Origin: an uncultured Bacilli bacterium
GTDB lineage: Bacteria > Bacillota_I > Bacilli_A > RF39 > UBA660
Assembly: GCA_947598345.1 (NCBI GenBank)
Contig: CANQFF010000007.1
Location: forward strand, 1 to 26,368
DNA: 26,368 nt
Direction: 5' to 3'
The translations under genes and the position numbers were made by a program. Below are positions 1 to 7,561 of this stretch, piece by piece (positions within the stretch are counted from its first letter, which is position 1; every line of letters begins with the position of its first letter). Under the pieces are notes generated by a model, which was not told where the DNA came from, searched no databases, and was given only the letters and a program-made list of their open reading frames with translations.

Positions 1-17
1 AAAGGAGAAAATAAAAA

Positions 18-422
18 ATGAATGAAACATTTAAATTTTTAAAAGAAAATACACAAGTAAATTTTGTATCTACTATTAATGGAAATAAACCAAGTTGTAG
101 ACCTTTTGGGGATCCAATTATGGTTGATAATAAAATTTATGTTATCACAAGTAAGCATAAAAATGTATCAAAGCAAATAGAAAAAAATAATCATGTTTGT
201 ATTGTTGCTTATGACGATACAAATTGGATAAGAATCAATTGTGAACTAATTGATGATAGTGAAAACATCAAAGTTAAACAAGCAGTTATAGATGAATTTG
301 ATTGGGCAATTGATGCTGGATATACTCTTGATAATCCAGATTTTCAAGTATTGTATTTGTCAAATGCTGATGCTACTATTTATGATGAAGATGGAAAAAT
401 TTTAGAAAAATATAATTTTTAA
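18..422 (+). CDS. Pyridoxamine 5'-phosphate oxidase-like (FMN split-barrel) protein
   Basis: A 134-residue protein that looks like the PNPOx-like split-barrel family, small cytoplasmic FMN-binding proteins that usually act as flavin oxidoreductases. The supporting pattern is an N-terminal segment with VSTINGNKPSCRPFGDP (residues 17-33), typical of the first strands of the barrel, followed by IYVITSKHKNVSKQI (residues 40-54) and a central strand with VCIVAYDD. Length fits the single-domain family. The start is the ATG preceded by AAAGGAGA at positions 2-9. The window begins just upstream, so its promoter and any operon partner are not visible. It is followed by a clear hairpin terminator. The substrate cannot be told. 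True pyridoxamine phosphate oxidase activity is unlikely because these short relatives usually lack that role. Confidence 0.8.
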   Translation: MNETFKFLKENTQVNFVSTINGNKPSCRPFGDPIMVDNKIYVITSKHKNVSKQIEKNNHVCIVAYDDTNWIRINCELIDDSENIKVKQAVIDEFDWAIDAGYTLDNPDFQVLYLSNADATIYDEDGKILEKYNF

Positions 423-442
423 TAATAATTTATAGAACCTTT

Positions 443-468
443 AAACTCGCACACTAGCGAGTTTTTAA
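443..468 (+). terminator. Intrinsic terminator after the split-barrel gene
   Basis: Perfect 8-bp stem AAACTCGC (443-450) / GCGAGTTT (457-464), six-base loop, then a T-rich tail. It ends the transcript of the first gene. The rest of the 423-646 spacer shows only candidate promoter sequence for the next gene. Confidence 0.85.
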
Positions 469-584
469 TTTATATAATAAGTTCGTAATACTTGATATTA
501 TGGACTTTTTCTTTTGCAAAGTAGTAATAGTAACATTAATTATTTCATATACTTGCTATATTTAAGTTAATAAAACATTTATTT

Positions 585-625
585 TTGAAACTTTGTATTA
601 ATTTTTATAATTTATGTTATATAAT
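585..625 (+). promoter_or_regulatory. Candidate promoter region for the 647-1556 unit
   Basis: Several A/T-rich boxes compete. TTGAAA (585-590) lies 15 bases before TATAAT (606-611). TTGTAT (593-598) lies 21 bases before a second TATAAT (620-625). Neither spacing is ideal, so the exact promoter is uncertain, though one is expected here after the terminator. Confidence 0.35.
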
Positions 626-646
626 ATTACTTAGGAAAGGATAGCC

Positions 647-1021
647 ATGGAAAAAACAAAAAAAATAAATTTAGATTTTTCAAGTAATTTGAATTACGCA
701 TTATTAAATTTAAAAAAAGCTATTGATGAAATAAATAATTTAGAAGATAAGATATATCTAGAATTATCTAAAGACCAAATAATTGACTATTTAAATTATG
801 TTTATGCACACATAAAATGTTGGCAAGATAGTTATGAATTAAAAAATTATGAAATGATTATAAATAAATATAGCGAAATAGAATCTATCATTTCACAGTT
901 GGAACTATGTTTAGCAGATTACGATAACAAATTTCATATAGAAGGTATATCGTATTCTATATTCCAAATTGGGAAGATTTTATCTAATATAAAGAAAGAG
1001 AGTGATAAAAATGGCAGATGA
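647..1021 (+). CDS. Small helical protein of unknown function
   Basis: A 124-residue protein I do not recognise. It has no signal peptide or membrane segment and is almost entirely predicted helix, with heptad-like Leu/Ile spacing across residues 12-110 (for example LNYALLNLKKAIDEINNL). It is rich in Lys, Glu and Asn, and two Cys occur near the middle. The start ATG follows AGGAAAGG at 633-640. It overlaps the next gene by 11 bases, so the two are probably co-transcribed and translationally coupled. The partner carries a conserved-looking Cys motif, so a shared function is plausible but cannot be named. Confidence 0.7.
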   Translation: MEKTKKINLDFSSNLNYALLNLKKAIDEINNLEDKIYLELSKDQIIDYLNYVYAHIKCWQDSYELKNYEMIINKYSEIESIISQLELCLADYDNKFHIEGISYSIFQIGKILSNIKKESDKNGR

Positions 1022-1556
1022 CAAACCAATAATAAAAGCAACTACTCCAAATAGTAGTAAATATGATACGAAAATAGATGTATATACATCAGACCCTAAG
1101 GGCCCTCATGAATCAATTCATATAGCGGTTAATAGTGACACAAAATCAGCACATATTATAAATACGACAAATGGTACTACAGAACATACAGATGCTAAGT
1201 GTTATTTAACTACGGCTTGCATGAGGTATTTTCAAGAAAAATTTGATGATAATTGTTATGAATTAAGAGTATTGAGATGGTTTAGGGATAATTTTGTTTC
1301 AAAAGAAGATATAGAACATTATTATGAAATAGCTCCAATAATTGTTGAAACTATTGATAAGGAAGAAAAGTCGGATATTATTTATGATTATATTTATGAT
1401 AATATAGTTGATTATTGTGTTGAACAAATCGAACAAGGAAACTATGATAAAGCATATAGTAGATATGAAAGTAGTGTTAAAGCGTTGGAAGAACAATTTA
1501 CAAAATCTCTTTTACAACAACAATTTATAATAACATTAAAAAAAGCTAAGGCATAA
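1011..1556 (+). CDS. Unknown protein with CYLTTAC / LRWFRD motif
   Basis: A 181-residue soluble protein. The in-frame GTG at 1002 is possible, but ATG at 1011 is preferred, with AGAGAGTG just upstream. The first 60 residues are polar and Ser/Thr-rich. Residues 64-93 hold a striking block: CYLTTAC, a short helix, a third Cys at 82, then ELRVLRWFRD. The order Cys-x-x-Thr-x-(Ala/Cys) followed by LR-x-FRD resembles the CFI-box seen at the end of some secreted or processed bacterial proteins (CFIATAAYG...LRxFRD). Here the motif is internal and is followed by about 90 residues of acidic, Tyr-rich helix. Function is unknown. The gene overlaps its upstream neighbour by 11 bases and is followed by a terminator. 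Confidence 0.7.
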   Translation: MADDKPIIKATTPNSSKYDTKIDVYTSDPKGPHESIHIAVNSDTKSAHIINTTNGTTEHTDAKCYLTTACMRYFQEKFDDNCYELRVLRWFRDNFVSKEDIEHYYEIAPIIVETIDKEEKSDIIYDYIYDNIVDYCVEQIEQGNYDKAYSRYESSVKALEEQFTKSLLQQQFIITLKKAKA

Positions 1557-1561
1557 GAAAT

Positions 1562-1588
1562 AAACTGTTAGTAAACTAGCAGTTTTTT
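1562..1588 (+). terminator. Intrinsic terminator of the two-gene unit
   Basis: Stem AAACTGTTAG (1562-1571) / CTAGCAGTTT (1576-1585), ten pairs with one T-G wobble, four-base loop TAAA, followed by T residues. Confidence 0.85.
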
Positions 1589-1638
1589 ACATATGCAAAT
1601 TTTATATAAAATTCTATTTTGTGCCCCATAATCGTAAT

Positions 1639-1667
1639 TTTACAAATTAGAGTAATTCTGCTATAAT
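1639..1667 (+). promoter_or_regulatory. Sigma-A promoter for the 1694 gene
   Basis: -35 TTTACA (1639-1644) and -10 TATAAT (1662-1667) with a 17-base spacer. Transcription would start near 1674, leaving a short leader with the GGAGG at 1681-1685. Confidence 0.8.
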
Positions 1668-1693
1668 ACATAAATGTTGTGGAGGAATGCATT

Positions 1694-2275
1694 GTGAGTA
1701 GATATATTAAAATAAAAATACCTTACGAATTAAAAAGACAATTTAATGAAGATAAAAAATTTTTAATTGAAAACAATTTAAATAATTGTGATAGAGTTCA
1801 AAAAATACAAAATGCTTTAGATAGTGATAATATAGTTTATGTAATGAATGAAATCGCTTCTATAAATGATTATTTTGAAAGATATTTTGGTATATCTTTA
1901 GAAGGCTTTTATAAAAATTATTTGCTGTGGTTAGAAAATGTTTTACTTCAAATAATGAGGTTTTATCATATTGAGTTACATACTAGTTTTCAAAAATCTG
2001 ATATGTATTTATGTTTACAAAGTGCGAATATAGTTCTTAGCTCAGTTTTGTCTTTTAAAGATGCTAAATATAAAGCAGACGATTTGATAAACATGACACA
2101 ATCTTATACGACACTTTTAATAAAAGATACTAGATATAATAAGCAATTAAGAAAGATATGTAGTGCGTTTATAGATGTTGGGTTAGGTGGAGTAAATATA
2201 GAAGATAAAATTGATTTAAGGTATTCAAAAAATGTAAATCCTAAAAAATTAAAATATTATAAATATAATGTTTAA
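1694..2275 (+). CDS. Unrecognised helical protein
   Basis: A 193-residue protein of no family that I recognise. I choose the GTG at 1694 because GGAGG at 1681-1685 sits eight bases before it. An upstream in-frame GTG at 1679 would start before that site. There is no signal peptide and no convincing transmembrane helix, although residues around 72-95 are rich in aromatic and Leu residues (YFGISLEGFYKNYLLWLENV). The C-terminus is basic. It stands alone with its own promoter. Nothing nearby says what it does. Confidence 0.65.
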   Translation: MSRYIKIKIPYELKRQFNEDKKFLIENNLNNCDRVQKIQNALDSDNIVYVMNEIASINDYFERYFGISLEGFYKNYLLWLENVLLQIMRFYHIELHTSFQKSDMYLCLQSANIVLSSVLSFKDAKYKADDLINMTQSYTTLLIKDTRYNKQLRKICSAFIDVGLGGVNIEDKIDLRYSKNVNPKKLKYYKYNV

Positions 2276-2287
2276 TATTTTACCAAT

Positions 2288-2316
2288 TTGACAAATTTGG
2301 ATAAATTGTATATTAT
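2288..2316 (+). promoter_or_regulatory. Sigma-A promoter for the membrane protein gene
   Basis: Consensus -35 TTGACA (2288-2293), 17-base spacer, -10 TATTAT (2311-2316). One of the best promoters in the window. Confidence 0.85.
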
Positions 2317-2345
2317 ATTATCCAGTTGAGGTGAGTTTACTTAAA

Positions 2346-2876
2346 ATGAAAAAAAATGTAAGTAGACAAAATTTGAAAAAAAAGGAAGTTCCTGATGTAT
2401 ATAAGATAGTATTAAAAGTAATTTTAATAATTGTTGGAATAGTTTTATTCCTTATATATGGTATAAAATTTAATGGGTTTAATTCATTACTTTTTGGATT
2501 AAGGGAATCTTTTTCAATTTTAACTTATATATTAGTCGCTTTTATATTATTAATTATTTCAGCCGCAGCATTATTAGGTTCATATACGGTTAAAAAGAAG
2601 GATAAATATATATATAATGGGACGACATATGATTTAGTTGAAACAACCGAATATGTTTCTAAATCAAAGGCTGCTCAGGAAAGAGATAATGATATTTTTG
2701 ATAGTAGTGCGGGATGTTTTGGATATGGAGTTATAATAATTATTGGCTTATTCGTTTTATTTGTTTTACTATCATTATTGGATTTTTTAATACCAATAAT
2801 AATTGGAGTGCTAGTATTGGTTTTACTATACTATTTATTTACATTTATAATGTTTAAAGTTATAAATAGAAAATAA
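2346..2876 (+). CDS. Four-helix integral membrane protein, unknown function
   Basis: A 176-residue protein with a basic N-terminus and four hydrophobic segments at about residues 21-40, 58-78, 127-147 and 149-172. The first two and last two form hairpins separated by a polar loop of about 47 residues containing a Tyr-rich stretch (KYIYNGTTYDLVETTEY). The C-terminus is short and basic. I prefer the ATG at 2346, which is preceded by GAGGTGA (2328-2334). The in-frame GTG at 2331 lies inside that site. It is transcribed alone from a strong promoter. No catalytic motif is visible, and the family is not recognised. Confidence 0.75.
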   Translation: MKKNVSRQNLKKKEVPDVYKIVLKVILIIVGIVLFLIYGIKFNGFNSLLFGLRESFSILTYILVAFILLIISAAALLGSYTVKKKDKYIYNGTTYDLVETTEYVSKSKAAQERDNDIFDSSAGCFGYGVIIIIGLFVLFVLLSLLDFLIPIIIGVLVLVLLYYLFTFIMFKVINRK

Positions 2877-2879
2877 ATA

Positions 2880-2909
2880 TTGTTCATGTAACAATAAATT
2901 TGATATAAT
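2880..2909 (+). promoter_or_regulatory. Extended -10 promoter for the LysM-like gene
   Basis: TATAAT at 2904-2909 is preceded by TGA (extended -10 TGn). A weak -35, TTGTTC (2880-2885), lies 18 bases upstream. Confidence 0.7.
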
Positions 2910-2925
2910 TAAGAGGGATGATTTT

Positions 2926-3705
2926 ATGAATTATAATAATAACAATCGTAATGTAAAAAAAATTAGAACATATAATATGAACAATTATCAAAAAAATAGT
3001 ATGAACAGATATAAAAGAAGATTAAAATTAAAAAGGATTGCAATTTCTGGCTTGGTTGTATTTACGACTTTAGCATCTAGTTATGGTATTGTCTATGCAG
3101 TAGGTAGAAATGATGGAATAGATATAGGTAGGGAAAGACAATTTATTCCAACTATCTTGTCTGATACGGCGCTAACTAGAGGTATTATACATGTTTCATC
3201 TGCTGAAACACTGGATGAAATAGTTGATAAATATTATACAAAATCATATTCTGATGTTTACGAATCTAAAGAAAGTTATAAAAAAGCAATAAGAAAAATG
3301 AATTTTATAGATGATAAAGTTGAGAGCATAAGTTGGATGGATTTATCAATTCCACTTGTTGTAGGTTTCGATAATGAAATTTATGCTGAATTGGTTAGTG
3401 TAGAGCAACAAATAATGGATATTGAAAAAAATTCATTTTGGGTATCTCACATAGTTGAGCCAGGAGAAAATGTTTCATATTTTGCATCATCTGCAAGTGG
3501 TAGTTATAATGAAACAATGACATATATTAAATTGATAGAGGAAAAAAATTCTGGAAAAATTAAAAATATTTCAATTTTAGCTACGGGAGATGAAATTTAT
3601 ATCCCAAATCCTAAATTAGGACCTTTAAAAATGCGCTACTTGGAGTTAAAAGAAGAACTTCCAAAATCACTTGAAGTAACACCAAAAAAAAGCATTATAA
3701 ATTAA
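2926..3705 (+). CDS. Membrane-anchored protein with LysM-like repeats
   Basis: A 259-residue protein with a cytoplasmic, Asn- and Arg/Lys-rich tail (residues 1-37), one transmembrane segment (about 38-60) and an extracytoplasmic part. Two stretches look like divergent LysM domains. The first (about 89-147) begins HVSSAETLDEIVDKYY and ends WMDLSIPLVVG. The second (about 175-229) begins HIVEPGENV and ends ILATGDEIYIPNP. The His-x-Val-x-x-Gly-(Glu/Asp)-Asn start and Gly-Asp-x-Ile-Tyr-Ile-Pro end are the LysM signature, which binds peptidoglycan glycans. The middle of each is longer than usual, so this is a family-level guess. No enzymatic domain is present. RBS AGAGGGATG precedes the ATG. Its stop codon lies within a terminator hairpin and it overlaps the convergent trxB gene by four bases. 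Confidence 0.65.
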   Translation: MNYNNNNRNVKKIRTYNMNNYQKNSMNRYKRRLKLKRIAISGLVVFTTLASSYGIVYAVGRNDGIDIGRERQFIPTILSDTALTRGIIHVSSAETLDEIVDKYYTKSYSDVYESKESYKKAIRKMNFIDDKVESISWMDLSIPLVVGFDNEIYAELVSVEQQIMDIEKNSFWVSHIVEPGENVSYFASSASGSYNETMTYIKLIEEKNSGKIKNISILATGDEIYIPNPKLGPLKMRYLELKEELPKSLEVTPKKSIIN

Positions 3706-3716
3706 TGCTTTTTTTG
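3684..3716. terminator. Bidirectional terminator shared by the LysM-like gene and trxB
   Basis: AGCATTA (3691-3697) pairs with TAATGCT (3703-3709), flanked by a run of A on the left and T on the right that extend the stem and give a U-tract on either strand. The stop codons of both convergent genes (3703-3705 plus, 3702-3704 minus) fall within the loop and right arm. Confidence 0.85.
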
Positions 3717-4616
3717 TGTTAAATATTTACAAGCATTAAGCATTGCTACTGTACCATCACTACAAGCAGTAGTTAATTGCCTAATTCCTTTGACTCTAAT
3801 ATCACCAGCTACGAATATACCGTCTATATTTGTTTTGCATTCTTCACCTGCTATTATATATCCCTTATCATCTGTCTGTACAATGTTTTTACACATACCA
3901 GATACAGGAATATGTCCAATCGCTATGAAAAGACCATCTAGGTTTATTACTTTTTCAATATTAGTATCATTTTCTTTAACAGTAACTGATTCTAGTATTT
4001 TGTTACCATTAACCATTGTAATATTTGAATTTAATATAAATTCTACATTATCTTTATTTTTTAATTTATCTAGATTTATAGAATCAATTCTAAATTCTTT
4101 TTGTCTATATATAACATAGATTTTTTTAACTATATTACTAAGGTATAATGCGTCGTCAATAGCAGTATTACCTCCACCTGTAATAGCTACTACTTTATCT
4201 TTAAAAAGCATTCCATCGCAAGTAGCGCAGTATGAAATTCCTTTACCTAATAATTCATCTTCGTTAGGAAGACCTAATTTTCTATTTTCGGCTCCAGTAG
4301 CTATTATGATACTTTTAGTTTTATAGGTATTTTTTTTAGTAATAATTTCTTTGAACTCATTATTATTTTTAATTTCTATTACTTCTTCAAAATTTATTTC
4401 ACAACCAAGTTCTTTAACTTGATTATAAAGCTTTGTAGCAAATTCATATCCAGATATTTCATTAAAACCTGGGTAATTTTTTATTTTGTCGGCTTTAAGT
4501 ATTTGTCCACCATAAGTTTCTTTTTCTAATACTAATATATTTTTTCTAGCATTTTTTCCATATATTGCGGCAGTTAAACCAGCAGGTCCAGCTCCGATTA
4601 TGATAGTATCATACAT
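3702..4616 (-). CDS. trxB: Thioredoxin reductase
   Basis: A 304-residue flavoprotein that reduces thioredoxin, here encoded directly after trxA. The FAD-binding motif GAGPAG is at residues 8-13 and the redox-active CATC is at 130-133. The nucleotide-binding GGGNTA is at 147-152 and the second FAD contact, VAGDIR with a downstream RQ pair, is at 269-280. Length is normal for the low-molecular-weight family. The NADPH 2'-phosphate site, usually HRRxxxR, reads YRQKEFR (170-176). The two Arg that correspond to E. coli R176 and R181 are kept while the preceding His and the middle Arg are changed, so NADPH use is likely but not certain. The ATG overlaps the trxA stop codon by one base (TAATG), implying coupled translation. 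Confidence 0.95.
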   Translation of the reverse strand: MYDTIIIGAGPAGLTAAIYGKNARKNILVLEKETYGGQILKADKIKNYPGFNEISGYEFATKLYNQVKELGCEINFEEVIEIKNNNEFKEIITKKNTYKTKSIIIATGAENRKLGLPNEDELLGKGISYCATCDGMLFKDKVVAITGGGNTAIDDALYLSNIVKKIYVIYRQKEFRIDSINLDKLKNKDNVEFILNSNITMVNGNKILESVTVKENDTNIEKVINLDGLFIAIGHIPVSGMCKNIVQTDDKGYIIAGEECKTNIDGIFVAGDIRVKGIRQLTTACSDGTVAMLNACKYLTQKKH

Positions 4617-4921
4617 TAGTCTTCTCCTAAGAAATCATTTAGTGAATCTTCATCCATAAAACCAATATTTCTTTTTATTTCTTTTCCGTCTTTAAATAAT
4701 ACAATGGTTGGTATAGACATGATGCCTAATTCTTTTGAAATATCTTCTTCTTCATCTACATTTAATTTATAAAAATTTATATTTTTATATTCCTTTGAAG
4801 CATTTTCAAATACAGGACCAAACATTTTGCACGGACCACACCAAGGAGCCCAAAAATCAACTACACTAATACCAGTACTATTTTTAATTTTTTCATTAAA
4901 ATCATTTTTTATTGTTTCCAT
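4616..4921 (-). CDS. trxA: Thioredoxin
   Basis: A 101-residue thioredoxin, the cytoplasmic dithiol reductant recycled by the downstream TrxB. The active site WCGPC is at residues 27-31 and the cis-proline is in SIPT at 69-72. The domain has normal length and order, with VDFWAPWCGPC on strand 3 and VLFKDGKE near the end. The chosen start is the second ATG, because GGAGGG (4926-4931 on the plus strand) lies between the two candidate starts. A start at 4933 would put the ribosome-binding site inside the gene. It is first in a two-gene operon with its own promoter, divergent from phosphoketolase. Confidence 0.95.
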   Translation of the reverse strand: METIKNDFNEKIKNSTGISVVDFWAPWCGPCKMFGPVFENASKEYKNINFYKLNVDEEEDISKELGIMSIPTIVLFKDGKEIKRNIGFMDEDSLNDFLGED

Positions 4922-4940
4922 ACGACCCTCCATTATTTAT

Positions 4941-4969
4941 ATTTTACTAAAAGATTAAAATAAATTCAA
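4941..4969 (-). promoter_or_regulatory. Promoter of trxAB
   Basis: Reading the minus strand: -35 TTGAAT (4964-4969), 17-base spacer, -10 TAAAAT (4941-4946), followed closely by the trxA ribosome-binding site. Confidence 0.75.
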
Positions 4970-5020
4970 CATTTAATATTAATTTATTTTAATTAAAATT
5001 CTGTTAATAAAATTAAAATA

Positions 5021-5049
5021 TTGTTTTAAAATCAAAAATAGTATATAAT
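5021..5049 (+). promoter_or_regulatory. Promoter of the phosphoketolase gene
   Basis: -35 TTGTTT (5021-5026), 17-base spacer, -10 TATAAT (5044-5049). It diverges from the trxAB promoter about 50 bases away. Confidence 0.8.
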
Positions 5050-5076
5050 GTATTTAGAATAGAAAGAGGCGATTTT

Positions 5077-7446
5077 ATGGATGATTTTTTAAGTAGAGAT
5101 ACGGTAGAAAAATTAGAAGCATATTTTAGAGCTGCCAATTATTTATCAGTAGGACAGTTATATCTTTTAGATAATCCATTATTAAAAAGGCCACTTCAAA
5201 AAAGTGATATAAAGAAAAAAATAGTAGGCCATTGGGGAACTGTTCCAGGTCAGAATTTCATATATACACATTTAAATAGAATTATAAAAGAACAAAATTT
5301 AAATATGATATATGTATCTGGTCCAGGACATGGTGGGAATGCGATAGTTTCTAATGTTTATTTAGAGGGTACATATAGTGAAGTTTATCCAGATATTACT
5401 CAAGATGAAGAAGGAATGAAAAAATTATTTAAGCAATTTTCATTTCCAGGAGGAATATCTAGCCATGTTGCTCCAGAAACGCCAGGATCAATAAACGAGG
5501 GTGGTGAGTTAGGATATAGTTTATCTCATTCCTTTGGTGCGGTTTTGGATAATCCAGATTTAATAGTCGCTTGTGTTGTAGGAGATGGTGAGGCTGAAAC
5601 AGGTCCTCTAGCAACTTCATGGCAATTAAATAAATTTATAAATCCTAAAACAGATGGAGTTGTGTTACCAATACTTCATTTAAACGGTTATAAAATTTCT
5701 AATCCTACAATATTTTCTAGGATATCTAATCAAGAATTAAAGTTTTTCTTTTATGGATGTGGATGGCAGCCAATAATTGTAGAAATAGATGAACAAACAG
5801 ATATAAATACGAGACATCAAAAAATGGCAAAGGCACTAGAAGAATGTATTTCGTTAATAAAAGATATTAAAAAAAGTGCATTAAACGAAGATGAGAATAG
5901 AATTAGTAGACCTATATGGCCAATGATAATTTTAAAGACTCCAAAAGGATGGACAGGCCCAAAAATTGTAGATGGTAAGCAAATAGAAGGATCATTTAGA
6001 GCTCATCAAGTTCCAATAACTATAGATGACGAATCTGATATAAGAATACTTGAAGCTTGGATGAGAAGTTATAGGCCAGAAGAACTATTTGATAGAAATG
6101 GGACTCTTATAAAAGAACTTAGAGATTTGTGCCCTAAGGGCGATAAAAGAATGGGAGCAAATCCAATTACTAATGGTGGCATCCTATTAAAAGAACTTAG
6201 AATGCCAGATTTCAAAGATTATGGTTTAGATGTTAGTTATCCTGGAAGTGTAGAAGCACAGGATATGATAGAACTTGGAAATTTTGTAAGAGATATTATA
6301 AAATTTAATGATAATAACAAAAACTTTAGAGTATTCGGTCCAGATGAGGCAATGTCAAATAGATTAAATCATATTTTTGAAGAAACAGATAGACAATTTA
6401 TGGGTACTAGATTTTTGAATGATGAGTTTATATCTTCAAAGGGAAGAATAGTTGACTCTATGCTTTCAGAACATGCTTGTGAGGGTATGTTAGAAGGATA
6501 TTTGTTGACAGGAAGACATGGATTTTTCAATTCATATGAAGCATTTATTAGAATAGTTGACTCTATGACTAGTCAACATGCAAAGTGGTTAAAAGTTACG
6601 AGTGAACTTCCTTGGAGACATAAAATAGCTTCATTAAATTATGTTTTAACTTCACATGTTTGGCAACAAGATCATAATGGTTATACACATCAAGATCCAG
6701 GATTTTTAAATCATTTAGTTACTAAGAAATCTGATATAGTTAGAATGTATTTACCTCCAGATGCGAATTGCTTACTTTCTTGTTTTGATCACTGTATAAG
6801 AAGTAAGAATTATATAAATGTTATTGTAGCTTCTAAGCATCCTAGACCACAATGGTTAACTATGGATGAGGCTGTTAAACATTGTACTAATGGTATTGGA
6901 ATATGGGATTTTGCAAGTAACGACCAAGACCAAGAACCAGATTTAATAATGGCTTGTGCTGGTGACACACCAACATTGGAAGCTCTTGCTGCAACATCTA
7001 TTATAAGAGAAAATTTCCCAGAAATTAAAATTAGATTTATAAATGTTGTTGATATAATGAGACTTGAATCAAATTCTAAGCACCCACATGGATTGACAGA
7101 TTCTGATTATGATGCGTTATTTACTAAAGATAAACCAATTATATTTGCTTTCCATGGTTATCCTTCATTAATTCATCAATTAGTATATAATAGACATAAT
7201 GAGAATATACATGTACACGGCTATCAAGAAGAAGGTACTATAACAACCCCATTTGATATGAGAGTACAAAATAAAATTGATAGATTTAATTTAGTAATAG
7301 ATGCTTTAAAATATTTACCATCTCTAGGTAATAGAGGCTCAAGATTAATTCAATGGTGCAAAAATAAACTTGTTGAACATAAACTTTATATAAAAGAGTA
7401 TGGTGAAGATTTAGAAGAAATTAAAAATTGGAAATGGAAAAATTAG
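5077..7446 (+). CDS. xfp: Xylulose-5-phosphate/fructose-6-phosphate phosphoketolase
   Basis: A 789-residue thiamine diphosphate enzyme. It splits xylulose 5-phosphate (and often fructose 6-phosphate) with phosphate to give acetyl phosphate plus glyceraldehyde 3-phosphate or erythrose 4-phosphate, in the cytoplasm. Family hallmarks are clear: [11 protein letters not shown] (51-61), [10 protein letters not shown] (80-89), [20 protein letters not shown] (134-153), and the ThDP motif GDGEAETG (169-176). Further on come [20 protein letters not shown], and in the C-terminal half [11 protein letters not shown] and [12 protein letters not shown]. The length is full. It is monocistronic between a good promoter and a terminator, with GAGGCGAT before the ATG. 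It suggests a heterofermentative or bifid-type shunt with ATP made through acetate kinase. Pentose versus hexose preference cannot be read from the sequence. Confidence 0.96.
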   Translation: MDDFLSRDTVEKLEAYFRAANYLSVGQLYLLDNPLLKRPLQKSDIKKKIVGHWGTVPGQNFIYTHLNRIIKEQNLNMIYVSGPGHGGNAIVSNVYLEGTYSEVYPDITQDEEGMKKLFKQFSFPGGISSHVAPETPGSINEGGELGYSLSHSFGAVLDNPDLIVACVVGDGEAETGPLATSWQLNKFINPKTDGVVLPILHLNGYKISNPTIFSRISNQELKFFFYGCGWQPIIVEIDEQTDINTRHQKMAKALEECISLIKDIKKSALNEDENRISRPIWPMIILKTPKGWTGPKIVDGKQIEGSFRAHQVPITIDDESDIRILEAWMRSYRPEELFDRNGTLIKELRDLCPKGDKRMGANPITNGGILLKELRMPDFKDYGLDVSYPGSVEAQDMIELGNFVRDIIKFNDNNKNFRVFGPDEAMSNRLNHIFEETDRQFMGTRFLNDEFISSKGRIVDSMLSEHACEGMLEGYLLTGRHGFFNSYEAFIRIVDSMTSQHAKWLKVTSELPWRHKIASLNYVLTSHVWQQDHNGYTHQDPGFLNHLVTKKSDIVRMYLPPDANCLLSCFDHCIRSKNYINVIVASKHPRPQWLTMDEAVKHCTNGIGIWDFASNDQDQEPDLIMACAGDTPTLEALAATSIIRENFPEIKIRFINVVDIMRLESNSKHPHGLTDSDYDALFTKDKPIIFAFHGYPSLIHQLVYNRHNENIHVHGYQEEGTITTPFDMRVQNKIDRFNLVIDALKYLPSLGNRGSRLIQWCKNKLVEHKLYIKEYGEDLEEIKNWKWKN

Positions 7447-7472
7447 ATGTATATCTAAATATCAAATTAATT

Positions 7473-7497
7473 AATCTAGTTAAATACTAGATTTTTT
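7473..7497 (+). terminator. Intrinsic terminator of phosphoketolase
   Basis: Stem AATCTAGT (7473-7480) / ACTAGATT (7486-7493) with loop TAAAT, then further T residues. Confidence 0.85.
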
Positions 7498-7510
7498 AAA
7501 TTTATTTTTG

Positions 7511-7516
7511 TATAAT
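7511..7516 (+). promoter_or_regulatory. Probable -10 box for the SDR-lyase operon
   Basis: TATAAT at 7511-7516 in the short gap after a terminator. No convincing -35 is found 16-18 bases upstream, so only the -10 is supported. Confidence 0.45.
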
Positions 7517-7561
7517 ACATGCGTTAGGTGAAACTATAAGAAAGTGAGTAAGTGACATTTT

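Noticed and set aside
423..646. A tRNA or small RNA gene in the longest intergenic gap
   Set aside because: Apart from the terminator at 443-468 there is no cloverleaf, TTCGA loop or second strong hairpin; the sequence looks like plain A/T-rich promoter DNA.
1299..1496. Minus-strand Ile/Phe-rich open frame within the Cys-motif gene
   Set aside because: Composition is that expected of an antisense reading of Asp/Tyr/Glu-rich codons; no start signals.
3790..4119. Open frame on the plus strand within trxB
   Set aside because: It is antisense to well-conserved trxB codons, has no ribosome-binding site, and reads as low-complexity Ser/Ile-rich protein.
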